A DNA stretch of 64,000 nucleotides from Rhodococcus sp. 06-235-1A (GTDB lineage Bacteria > Actinomycetota > Actinomycetes > Mycobacteriales > Mycobacteriaceae), in NCBI RefSeq assembly GCF_002258785.1, contig NZ_NOYI01000008.1:1-64000 (forward strand), given 5' to 3'. The notes below the pieces were generated by a model. The model made no database searches and was not told the origin of the DNA. It saw only the letters and a list, made by a program, of their open reading frames with translations. Position numbers and translations under genes: made by a program. Of the stretch, positions 16,383-23,855 are shown one piece after another; the stretch's first letter is position 1, and each line of letters begins with the position of its first letter.

Positions 16383-16840
16383 CCTTCGAGAAACTGTTCC
16401 TGGTAGCGATCGTCGCGGGCTTCGTCCTCGGTCCATCGCGGCTCCCCGGGTATGCCCATCAACTCGCGCGGGCCGTGCGCTCCGTGCGCCGTTTCGTCGA
16501 CACCACCCGCAGCGCAGCGGAGGACGAGATGGGCGTTCCGTTGCGTCGGAGCGAGTGGGAATCGCTGGACTTGCGCCAGTACGACCCTCGCCGCATTGTG
16601 TCCGACGCACTGCGCGAACCTGATTCCCCGTCGGAACAGGTACTCGCCGAAGCAGCCCGCGTACGGCCCGGTCAGAAGTACCTCATCACCGGGCCCGCGT
16701 CGCATCCGCGCCGAATTCTCATCGCTTCGTTGCCCGACAACGACCCGCGTCGTATCGCGGCGCAGGTAGTCCCGAATGCCGCAACTGCAGGTAGTACGGC
16801 GAAAGAAGGACGTTGGGTAACACAGTCCGGCATGATGTAG
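16370..16840 (+). CDS. tatB: TatB-like translocase subunit with C-terminal extension
   Basis: 156 residues from ATG 16370, inside the end of tatC. The N-terminus MFGLTFEKLFLVAIVAGFVLGPSRLP has the TatB signature of a short helix then LGPxRLP, followed by an amphipathic helix AHQLARAVRSVRRFVDTTRS. The remaining 90 residues are polar and contain YDPRRIVSDALREP and two ..PRRI.. repeats of unknown role. With TatC it should form the receptor for the dioxygenase precursor. The long open frame upstream of 16370 is only a shadow of tatC and the dioxygenase gene. Confidence 0.85.
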   Translation: MFGLTFEKLFLVAIVAGFVLGPSRLPGYAHQLARAVRSVRRFVDTTRSAAEDEMGVPLRRSEWESLDLRQYDPRRIVSDALREPDSPSEQVLAEAARVRPGQKYLITGPASHPRRILIASLPDNDPRRIAAQVVPNAATAGSTAKEGRWVTQSGMM

Positions 16841-16842
16841 CG

Positions 16843-17865
16843 ATGACTACCAGCGTCTTGGCTGCTTCGGAGTCGGGTGTGTCCGCAATTGCGTTGTGGA
16901 CTTTGATCGTCGTCGTCATTGCCGCGCTCGGTGCTGCGTGGGCGGCGTTGACCGTGCGTCGGGTCGGCGCGAACGAGGACGTCATTTCCCGCGAGGTGGC
17001 GGCGCTGCACACTGCTGTCGATCGTCAAGTGCGCCAGTCGAGCGACAACGACTCGTGGAACCGCGACCAGGTGACGGCGCGATACCAGGAGCTGCTGTTT
17101 GCGCTGTCGAATGTCGATCGAGTTGTCGCCGAGGAAATTCTGGCGGCGGTGGTCTCCACACCGGTGGGTGACCTCGCTGCTGCGACGCGGGCGTTGAACA
17201 AAGCCTACGACCAATTGAATCTGGCGCTCACCGCAGCACTGGTGGTCGCGCGCAGGCGCGTACATCCGTTGGCGTTGGAATTGTCGACCGGTATCGACCG
17301 GCGGGTATTGGCCCCGCTGACACCCGAAGCCCGAATCCCTACTCCCGCCTACGAGCGCCTGCAGAGCGAGCATGCGTACATCATCAGAATGCACTCGTTG
17401 TTGCTCACTGCGATGCGCGCCGATCTGGGTCTACTCGACCCCAGCGCCGAGGCAACTCTGATTTTCACCACCAAAGAGGTGGAATCGGGTTCGCTGGCCG
17501 ATCGGTCGACGGCAGCCGGACGCAGTGGGGTGCAGTTGATCAACCTGCTCGAGGACTTCGGTGTGACGCCGTTGCTCGGCGCGGAGGACGACTACGTGAT
17601 GACCGACGCGCTGGCGATCCAGTGCCAGGAGCTTTACAGCGCGGTGAGCCCGAACTTCCAGGCCGTGATGCGGCACATCGGCGACGAAATCCATCTTGCA
17701 ATTCGACCCGACCTCACCGACGAACGCCTCTACGAGATCTACGACATCGCCGTGCGATTGGTCGAAGCCGGATTACGCGGAAACATCCACCGCAGAGACG
17801 GATTGGACGGCAGTAGCCTGTTCCTCATCGATCCGACCCATCGAGCAGGAACGGAACGGCTGTAG
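16843..17865 (+). CDS. Membrane-anchored conserved hypothetical protein
   Basis: 340 residues. An N-terminal helix (ALWTLIVVVIAALGAAWAAL) is followed by a mostly helical, charged cytoplasmic domain of about 300 residues with no motif I can name. ATG 16843 starts 2 bp after the tatB stop; a TTG at 16813 has a GAAGGA just before it and could be used instead. The close spacing puts it on the Tat operon transcript, although a contribution to export is unproven. No catalytic residues or repeats are obvious. Confidence 0.6.
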   Translation: MTTSVLAASESGVSAIALWTLIVVVIAALGAAWAALTVRRVGANEDVISREVAALHTAVDRQVRQSSDNDSWNRDQVTARYQELLFALSNVDRVVAEEILAAVVSTPVGDLAAATRALNKAYDQLNLALTAALVVARRRVHPLALELSTGIDRRVLAPLTPEARIPTPAYERLQSEHAYIIRMHSLLLTAMRADLGLLDPSAEATLIFTTKEVESGSLADRSTAAGRSGVQLINLLEDFGVTPLLGAEDDYVMTDALAIQCQELYSAVSPNFQAVMRHIGDEIHLAIRPDLTDERLYEIYDIAVRLVEAGLRGNIHRRDGLDGSSLFLIDPTHRAGTERL

Positions 17866-17893
17866 CGCGGGCGACTCTTCAGCGCACACCGAA

Positions 17894-18457
17894 TCACCGC
17901 AAGTAGCAGCCCGTCGTGATCATCAGCGCGGTGCGTCCGCCTGCACCCAGCAGTATCCGGCCGCCGTCGGGGTCGCGCATGCTCACCGAGCGCCGTTGCT
18001 CGTCTTCGTGATTGAGATCGACTCCGTCGAAACCGTTGGCCACTGCGATGGAATCGACTGCCTCGAGCACTGCCGCCCATCGATCGGACGGAATGGGAGT
18101 ATCGGAACTGAACGGCAGCAGTTTCACCTCGATCCCCGGCGTGTTCGAATATGGCGCGCTGCAGGGTGATTCGCTGCGCGCTCGGGTGGTGGACCATTCC
18201 AGGCCCGGCACCAGTGTCGAGATCGCCGCCTTGATCTCCTCCTGCATTCGCTCGAACTTCGGTTCCACAACGCTCAGCCGCCCCGGCCGTTGCTTCAACT
18301 CCTCGGTCAGTGCGGCAGTTTCCTCTGCCCTGATTTCCGAATCGGCCTTCCCGGGCTGACGATGATCCCCCTCGTACGGCTCCGGTGTGTTGCTCATGCA
18401 CCCTCCCAGGAATACGGCAGCGAGTACGGCGGCGCACGCGCGTCGCGGTGTCGTCAT
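17894..18457 (-). CDS. LppA-family lipoprotein
   Basis: 187 residues. The signal peptide ends in the lipobox LGGC with Cys20. The mature domain resembles the mycobacterial LppA family: PKFERMQEEIKAAISTLVPGLEW, a central cysteine, a conserved DRWAAVLEAVDSIAVANGFDG and the C-terminal RILLGAGGRTALMITTGCYL. The family is surface-located and of unknown function. The start overlaps the stop of the upstream DUF1023 hydrolase gene as ATGA, so the two are translationally coupled and probably act together. Confidence 0.8.
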   Translation of the reverse strand: MTTPRRACAAVLAAVFLGGCMSNTPEPYEGDHRQPGKADSEIRAEETAALTEELKQRPGRLSVVEPKFERMQEEIKAAISTLVPGLEWSTTRARSESPCSAPYSNTPGIEVKLLPFSSDTPIPSDRWAAVLEAVDSIAVANGFDGVDLNHEDEQRRSVSMRDPDGGRILLGAGGRTALMITTGCYLR

Positions 18458-20178
18458 CGGGCCACCGCCACATCCGGAATGCCGGCGACCACGGCAGCTT
18501 GATTGAACTGACTGGTGGTGTCCAGCTTGTAGTAATCACTGTGACTTCCCATCCGGTCGATGATGGGGCCGGTGAATCGATCGGTGGACATGAGCGCGAC
18601 GTCGGTACCGTCGGGCATCACGATGTCTGCGGCTCGGGTCGAGAGATCGTGCACTCCGGCGATCTCGCGTGGATCACCGTCGAATCGGGCCAATGCAGCG
18701 ACACCGTCTCCGCCGGATGCGAGGGTGTACGCGTCACCGCCGATGTGTAGTGCGCCGAGGTTGTCGGTACCCACACCGGGCGATCCCATGAACACCGCGT
18801 CGTCCACACCGGTACCGTCCTGCAGCGCGAATCCTGTTGTGAGAGAACCATAGGAGTGTCCGACGGCCGTCAGATGGGGGTCGTCCGAGCGCGATGCGTC
18901 GATGCCGTCGAGGAAGGACGCCAGTCGGTCGCCTCCCGTCCGTGCCATGTCATCGGACAGCACCCCCACGTTCTGCGGTGCCTCGTATCCCATGAAGGCC
19001 ACCGACGCGACGCTCTGCCCGGCAGTGTCGGTGCTGTAGTGGTCGAGTTGCCACTCGGACAGGTCCCGCACGGACCTCACGTCGCCCACCAGGTTTGCCA
19101 GGCCGCCGTCGACGGTGCTGGTGAAGCCCGGGGTGTGTACGGACACGTGGTCGGCGGTGTCCACGTCTCCCACCGCGACCACCGCGGTTGCCAGCGTCCG
19201 GCCCGGAGAGGCATCGAAAGACAGCAATTGCCTGTCCGGGAACGGGATTCGGTTTCCTTCCGGATCCCGTGCCACGTTGCCGTCCTCCCCCAGCTCGAAC
19301 ATCACGCGTTCGACGGCATCCAGAGATGCCCGTTTGTCCAGTGCGAGTTGCAGTCTCTTCTCGTCGAGTGCGTTCTCGGTCTGCTCGAATCGAGCGCGCG
19401 CTTCGTTGATCTGCCCGTCGATGGTGCTGCGATCGAGATCCAGTTGCGCCAGGTTCGCAGTCGACCGCTCGGCGGCAGGGATACCGTCGAGGTCTCCGAT
19501 CCAGTAGGGGCGCTCGGACCGGACGTAGTCACGCTGATCGTCGGTGAGCGAATCCCACCACTGGTTGTTCTCAGCGGGCTTGCCGTCTTCCGGCGGCATC
19601 GGGGCCTTCATCGATCCTTGATCACCGCCGAAATCGACGGCCTCGCGTACGTCGGTGCTGCCGTGGTCGGTGATCGAATTCTGCGCGGCAGCAGTCATGA
19701 TCCCGGCCGCGTTCTCTTCGATGTCCGTTCCACGACGGACGATTTCGCCGACGCGGTCGAGGAGTTCGGCTTTCAGTCGCTGACGGTCGGCGGCTTCGGC
19801 GTCGGTCTGATTCGGCGATCGCTCGAAAGCCCATCTGTCCCAGAGGGTGTTGTCGTTGCACACGGCGAAGTCGTTCGCGAAAGCGAGTGACGAGACGTCG
19901 GCGAGCGCTCGCTTCAGCGCGGTGACGGCATTTTCGGTGTCGTCGGTGAGCCTCTTGACGGCCCCGGTCTGCGCTGCGGAGTCGGTCAGGCGGTCTACGA
20001 CGGCATCGAACGCACGGCGGGCCTCCTCGCTGGTCTCCCCTACCCAGCCGTCGACGAGTTCGGGGCGAGCGAGCTGATCACCCAGTTCGATCAAGGTGCT
20101 GATTCTGCTGGCGAGCGAGCGACTGAGCCGCTCGAGCCCCGCCGTGTCCCAGTCGTTGATTCCCCCGATGTCAACCAC
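18454..20178 (-). CDS. DUF1023 alpha/beta-hydrolase with WXG100-like helical N-terminus
   Basis: 574 residues from GTG 20178 (a GTG seven codons upstream is possible). Residues 1-100 form the helical hairpin typical of type VII substrates, with a WVGETSEEARRAF segment resembling WxG. A long helical linker follows, then the DUF1023 hydrolase domain with nucleophile GHSYGS near residue 438 and flanking FMGYEAPQNVG and VFMGSPGVGTDN. The expected Asp and His lie in the last 100 residues (GSHSDYY near the end). There is no Sec signal, so export by an ESX/type VII system is plausible. The substrate is unknown. It is followed by an overlapping LppA lipoprotein gene and is divergent from a WXG100 gene. 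Confidence 0.8.
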   Translation of the reverse strand: MVDIGGINDWDTAGLERLSRSLASRISTLIELGDQLARPELVDGWVGETSEEARRAFDAVVDRLTDSAAQTGAVKRLTDDTENAVTALKRALADVSSLAFANDFAVCNDNTLWDRWAFERSPNQTDAEAADRQRLKAELLDRVGEIVRRGTDIEENAAGIMTAAAQNSITDHGSTDVREAVDFGGDQGSMKAPMPPEDGKPAENNQWWDSLTDDQRDYVRSERPYWIGDLDGIPAAERSTANLAQLDLDRSTIDGQINEARARFEQTENALDEKRLQLALDKRASLDAVERVMFELGEDGNVARDPEGNRIPFPDRQLLSFDASPGRTLATAVVAVGDVDTADHVSVHTPGFTSTVDGGLANLVGDVRSVRDLSEWQLDHYSTDTAGQSVASVAFMGYEAPQNVGVLSDDMARTGGDRLASFLDGIDASRSDDPHLTAVGHSYGSLTTGFALQDGTGVDDAVFMGSPGVGTDNLGALHIGGDAYTLASGGDGVAALARFDGDPREIAGVHDLSTRAADIVMPDGTDVALMSTDRFTGPIIDRMGSHSDYYKLDTTSQFNQAAVVAGIPDVAVAR

Positions 20179-20266
20179 GCGGTCAAGGTACCAGCCCACC
20201 GCCGTCCCAACCGGGTGTTACGTTCACCGTAGTGACAGGCACCAACTGCCTCGGGGGAGGAATGTG

Positions 20267-20566
20267 ATGGGGGATCGTCTGGAAGTCGTCGTGTCTGCGC
20301 TTCTCGACGCAGCGGGCAGAACCGACCTTGCGATCGAGAGGGCGTCTGCTGATCTGGCCGTGGTGGCACGCGACATGTCGGCGGGTACAGCGTGTTGGCC
20401 GGGAGCAGCAGGTGTGGCGTTCTCGGCCCTCGTGTCTGCGTGGGAAACAGCCGACTCGACGCTGTCGACCGAGGTGAAAGACCTCGCTCGAAAACTACAG
20501 GCATCGGCACGCGACTATGCAGAGGCCGAGGCTCGAACAGAAGCGCAGATTCGCGGTACCGGCTGA
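20267..20566 (+). CDS. WXG100 (ESAT-6-like) protein
   Basis: 99 residues from ATG 20267, preceded by GGGAGG with a 7-nt spacer. Two helices flank a central turn CWPGAAG with W-P-G at residues 44-46, and the C-terminal part contains YAEAE (Tyr84 to Glu88), matching the YxxxD/E type VII secretion signal. Such proteins are secreted as dimers. It lies head-to-head with the DUF1023 hydrolase gene and no ESX core gene (EccC, EccD) is in the window, so export would use a system encoded elsewhere. Confidence 0.75.
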   Translation: MGDRLEVVVSALLDAAGRTDLAIERASADLAVVARDMSAGTACWPGAAGVAFSALVSAWETADSTLSTEVKDLARKLQASARDYAEAEARTEAQIRGTG

Positions 20567-20567
20567 A

Positions 20568-21179
20568 TTACGGCCGGTCCCTTCCGAAACGGAGTTGTGC
20601 GAATACCAACGCAACACCGACAAGCAATCCCACTACAGCACCGATCGTGAGATAGTGCGCAGTGTTCGGCCGGACCGGAGTAGACGAGGCCTCGGGTTGG
20701 TTGCGTATCCCGACGGCTGCCGAGGGAGTCTCACCGTCCTCGGGAGCCTCCAGATCTGCAACCACTTCACTCAGTTCGACAGCCATGGCGTTCGCGATGT
20801 CTCGTGCGATCTCGGGAGAGTTGTCGGTAGCGACGATGTCGAACACGACACTCTCCACCGAGTACGACATCGTCACCTTCTGGGCCAGCTCCGCCGGACT
20901 GAGATCGAGTGCGAGCTCGTCAACGACTCTGGACGTGACAAAATTGCCTTTCACCAGTTCCGCATACGCCACGAGCCGCTGCTGCGAGAACAAGTCCGCC
21001 TTGTACGTGTCTTCTCTGAAGGTCTGATCTGGCGTGGAGACGAACATCTGAGCCCGCGATTCGTATACCGGCGTCACCAACAATGTAAATACGAACGCCA
21101 CGGACACGCATACGAAAACGGACACAGCGAGGATTCGCCAGCCCGCCCTGATGATGTCCCCAAAGTTTCGCTTGCTCAC
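20568..21179 (-). CDS. Wzz-type polysaccharide chain-length protein, no kinase domain
   Basis: 203 residues from GTG 21179. The frame runs further upstream into the preceding protease gene. The first membrane helix (LAVSVFVCVSVAFVFTLLVT) is followed by the Wzz motif PVYESRAQMFVST, an external helical region and a second helix YLTIGAVVGLLVGVALVFA. The external part is clearly paralogous to the N-terminal half of the Wzz-kinase at 39173 (shared FSQQR, SPxxARDIANAMA and EAP/ETPExGxTPSA segments). It may set the length of a polymer or form a mixed complex with the kinase. It follows the protease gene by 19 bp and shares its direction. Confidence 0.8.
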   Translation of the reverse strand: MSKRNFGDIIRAGWRILAVSVFVCVSVAFVFTLLVTPVYESRAQMFVSTPDQTFREDTYKADLFSQQRLVAYAELVKGNFVTSRVVDELALDLSPAELAQKVTMSYSVESVVFDIVATDNSPEIARDIANAMAVELSEVVADLEAPEDGETPSAAVGIRNQPEASSTPVRPNTAHYLTIGAVVGLLVGVALVFAQLRFGRDRP

Positions 21180-21198
21180 CGTGCGCCGTCCGGCTGCG

Positions 21199-21873
21199 TC
21201 AACTTCCCACCGGGCGGAAGCCCGCACCCGGAGCCCCCGACTCGCTCAGCAACCGCACCGATTCCGACGCCGACGCGTAAGCGGTGGGACTGAGCAACGG
21301 AGCGCCCGAGGCATGGCTGGCGATTCCGACGAGCGTGGTGCCGGCCACCAGGGGCGCGCCGGAGTCGGCCCAGACGGTGACGGCGTCGGCCATCAGGTCG
21401 CTGCCTCGGTTGTCGACTATGGTGCCGCACGTCAGTCCGCTGCCGAGCCCGCTCTTGCAGACCGGCTGACCCACCGATCCGATGCCGATGTCCGTCACGG
21501 TGATTCCGCCCAGACTCGCCACCGGTGTGACCTTGGTGGGATCGAGGACGAGGACACCGTAATCGGGTCCCCAATGCCCGACGGCCGTAGTGCCGACCGG
21601 GGCCGTGGGCGATCCGACGAGGGTGACGGGCAGACCCGTGCGCAGGATGCAGTGCCCTGCGGTGAGCGCAACGAGTCGGCCGGCGTCGTCGTATCCGACT
21701 GCCGCGATGGAGCATGCGGTGAGATCGTCGATGCCTCCGGTGGTGACGAAGCCACTGCCGGGCCCGACGACCGGAAGAGGTGCTGCGGCAGCGGTTCCGG
21801 GGGCCATCACGCTGACGGCCAGCACCGCGGCAGCGAACAGTCCACTGACAAAACCGAGTCGAGCCTTCTTCAT
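21199..21873 (-). CDS. Secreted trypsin-fold serine protease with ADSGA nucleophile motif
   Basis: 224 residues. A signal peptide ends around GTAAAAP (residue 31). The catalytic triad of chymotrypsin-like S1 enzymes can be placed at His74 (ALTAGHC), Asp104 (GPDYGVLVLD) and Ser171 (WADSGAP). Gly before Asp-Ser is replaced by Ala, giving ADSGA instead of GDSGG, which alters the oxyanion-hole region; activity is likely but not assured. Four cysteines could form two disulfides. It lies between another secreted protease and an orphan Wzz gene on the same strand. Confidence 0.8.
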   Translation of the reverse strand: MKKARLGFVSGLFAAAVLAVSVMAPGTAAAAPLPVVGPGSGFVTTGGIDDLTACSIAAVGYDDAGRLVALTAGHCILRTGLPVTLVGSPTAPVGTTAVGHWGPDYGVLVLDPTKVTPVASLGGITVTDIGIGSVGQPVCKSGLGSGLTCGTIVDNRGSDLMADAVTVWADSGAPLVAGTTLVGIASHASGAPLLSPTAYASASESVRLLSESGAPGAGFRPVGS

Positions 21874-21969
21874 GTGGGCATCCTTGTCGACGAACGTTCA
21901 CGTGGGTCTGCATGCGCGGCTCAATCCTGGCACAGCTACGTCGTACTCGTGCGGCGTGAACTGTCGGGC

Positions 21970-22860
21970 CTACCGCAACCGAGCGAGAGTGTTGAACAAT
22001 TCACCAGAAAGGACGGTGCCACTGTTGGTGCTCCCGCCGTCGGTGTGGATTGCGACCGCAGTGTCGTCGTCATCGGTGGCCACGGCTGCTCCACTCTGTC
22101 CACCGAACGTATCGGTCGCGTAGGACAGCATGCGGTCGCTTTCGGCGCTGATGGTGTCGATGGCCTGCCACATCGTTCCTGCGGCTTTATCGCCGGGATA
22201 CCCGATGATTCGTGCTTGGCGACCGACCAAGTCCGCGTTGTCGACCGATTCGATTCCGTACCAACCGACATCGTCACCGACAGGGGCATCGAGTCTGATC
22301 AGACCCCAATCCCGACCCGGCAAACCGTACTGGGCGTCGAACCACACCTCCGTCGCCCGGAATATGCCGTATGGGTCGTTGCCGACGCCATTGCGCGCCG
22401 GCGCGAATTCGAGGTCGACCGTTGGCGCTGTGCCGTCGGTGAGGCAGTGCCCCGCGGTCACCACAGCAGTCGGTGAGATCAACCAGCCGGTGCAGGTAGC
22501 CGTCCTCGTTCGGGAACTGTCGAACACCGTGATCTGACCGGAGCGGCGGTAGGGGTTCAGTTGCGTGTCGTAGACCTGAGTCCGATCGTCGGACCCGATG
22601 ACCGAGCGCGGACTGAGCAGGACCGCCCCGTTCGACGATGCCGTGGCCGAGTAGCCGATGTCCTCGGTCAGACCGACGCCCGAGAGTGGTGTGCCGACAT
22701 CAGGTTTCCCGTCGACGACGCGATAGCCAACCGGGTCTAACGTCAGACCGGTGGTGGGCGCGGCAGAGGCCGATCCGCCGAAGCCAGCCAGGGTCGGGAT
22801 CGACAGTGCCAGCGCAGCGGTCGCCATCACCAAGGAGCGCAGTCGAATTGGGTGCATCAT
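21970..22860 (-). CDS. Secreted V8-like serine protease
   Basis: 296 residues. The signal peptide (MVMATAALALSIPTLAG type) is cleaved near GSASAAP. A propeptide-like segment precedes a glutamyl-endopeptidase-like S1 domain with His138 (VVTAGHC), Asp184 (GRDWGLIRL) and Ser256 (FGGQSGAAV), followed by IHTDGG. Family members cleave after acidic residues. A second ATG at 22857 has the better spacing to GAGGAA. It is the first gene of a probable operon with the protease and Wzz genes downstream and is preceded by a strong hairpin at 22883-22920. Confidence 0.85.
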   Translation of the reverse strand: MMHPIRLRSLVMATAALALSIPTLAGFGGSASAAPTTGLTLDPVGYRVVDGKPDVGTPLSGVGLTEDIGYSATASSNGAVLLSPRSVIGSDDRTQVYDTQLNPYRRSGQITVFDSSRTRTATCTGWLISPTAVVTAGHCLTDGTAPTVDLEFAPARNGVGNDPYGIFRATEVWFDAQYGLPGRDWGLIRLDAPVGDDVGWYGIESVDNADLVGRQARIIGYPGDKAAGTMWQAIDTISAESDRMLSYATDTFGGQSGAAVATDDDDTAVAIHTDGGSTNSGTVLSGELFNTLARLR

Positions 22861-22882
22861 GTCTTCCTCTTCTACAGGAACC

Positions 22883-22920
22883 GAAAAGCCCCTCGGTGCA
22901 GTGCTGTACCGAAGGGCTTT
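22883..22920 (-). terminator. Rho-independent terminator
   Basis: Near-perfect inverted repeat AAAGCCCCTCGGT / ACCGAAGGGCTTT around an AT-richer 10-12 nt loop. Read on the minus strand it ends GGGGCTTTTCGG. It lies about 35 bp after the stop of the 58-residue membrane protein gene and just before the V8-like protease gene, separating the two units. Confidence 0.75.
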
Positions 22921-22953
22921 CCGGGGTTTCGTCAGGACGCGCTCAGGATTTTG

Positions 22954-23130
22954 TCATTGCCGAACCGTCCGATTCCGAATCAGCACAGCAACTCCCAGTC
23001 CGATCAAAATCAGAACGAGCGGCGCGGCTATTGCCAAGCTCGAATCGATGGCGATGAACAGTACGAGCAGTGCTACAGCCGCGAGGAAGTACACAGCGGC
23101 GAAACGCGGTGCCCAAAGGACGGTGCGCAT
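22954..23130 (-). CDS. 58-residue two-helix membrane protein
   Basis: Begins MRTVLWAPRFAAVYFLAAVA from ATG 23130, preceded by GGAGG with a 5-nt spacer; ends IRNRTVRQ. Two membrane helices (about residues 10-27 and 32-50) are joined by a short turn, IDSS, with basic residues at both ends. Too short for most gene finders, but the ribosome-binding site, codon use and position support it. It starts 14 bp after the stop of a secreted glycine-rich protein and is followed by a terminator, so the two form a closed unit. Function unknown. Confidence 0.7.
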   Translation of the reverse strand: MRTVLWAPRFAAVYFLAAVALLVLFIAIDSSLAIAAPLVLILIGLGVAVLIRNRTVRQ

Positions 23131-23144
23131 GGAATCCTCCTATG

Positions 23145-23699
23145 TCAGAAGCACGATGCGGCTGCGCCTGTGGCTGCGCCGGAGAGACCACCGATGATGC
23201 CACCGGCAGCTGTACCCAGTCCAGGCAAGGCAGAACCGACACCCGCTCCAGCGAGCCCACCACCGCCCGCGCCACCGGCAGTGCCCAGTGCACACTGCCA
23301 GAAACCTTCCTGGGTCTCGGTCCCTGGTGCAGGTTCGGCGGATGACTGGTTGGGGTTGATCACCTGGATGTGTAGGCCGTCCGCACCCTGCACGTACCGA
23401 AGTTCGACGGGTGCACCGGTTTTGTCCGTTGCCGACGTCGGCAGGGCCTCGGACGTGATGCCGTCGGTAAGGGATGCACCCGTAGCGGTTACCGCAACGG
23501 ATACTCCTTCGCTGGGCCGGAGCACGAACTCGGCTTCCGAAACCTGCGTCAACGTTCCGGCGCTCTGGCTGGCCGGAGCGGCGATCGTCACGGGTGCTTT
23601 CGAGATGTCCTGGGCCTGCGCCATCCCGGATGACAGCGCAAGGGCCACGAAACCCGTGGCAGCAATGACAGTCGAGCAGCGAATGATCGTGCGAGACAT
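23145..23699 (-). CDS. Secreted protein with C-terminal glycine-zipper region
   Basis: 184 residues from ATG 23699, preceded by GAAAGG. A signal peptide is cleaved near MAQAQ. Residues 30-130 form a beta-rich domain with no known motif. The last 45 residues, from FWQCALGTAGGAGG to the C-terminus GAAASCF, are a run of GxxxG/GxxxA steps flanked by two cysteines, resembling membrane-inserting glycine-zipper hairpins. The downstream 58-residue membrane protein is co-transcribed. I do not recognise the family. Confidence 0.75.
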   Translation of the reverse strand: MSRTIIRCSTVIAATGFVALALSSGMAQAQDISKAPVTIAAPASQSAGTLTQVSEAEFVLRPSEGVSVAVTATGASLTDGITSEALPTSATDKTGAPVELRYVQGADGLHIQVINPNQSSAEPAPGTETQEGFWQCALGTAGGAGGGGLAGAGVGSALPGLGTAAGGIIGGLSGAATGAAASCF

Positions 23700-23855
23700 T
23701 GTTGTGCCTTTCTCCGAAGTACCAACAGATCGGTTGTGCAGCGGTCCCGGCGATATCGAGTCGATCGGGTCCACCCACGAATCATGAGGGAAAGTAACGA
23801 CCGTCCGCTACAGTTGTCACGTAGGCGGGACCACCGTTGACAGGGGGAGAGGACT

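Noticed and set aside
21151..22476. 441-codon plus-strand frame over the proteases
   Set aside because: Antisense to two proteases with intact signal peptides and triads; composition is that of a shadow frame.
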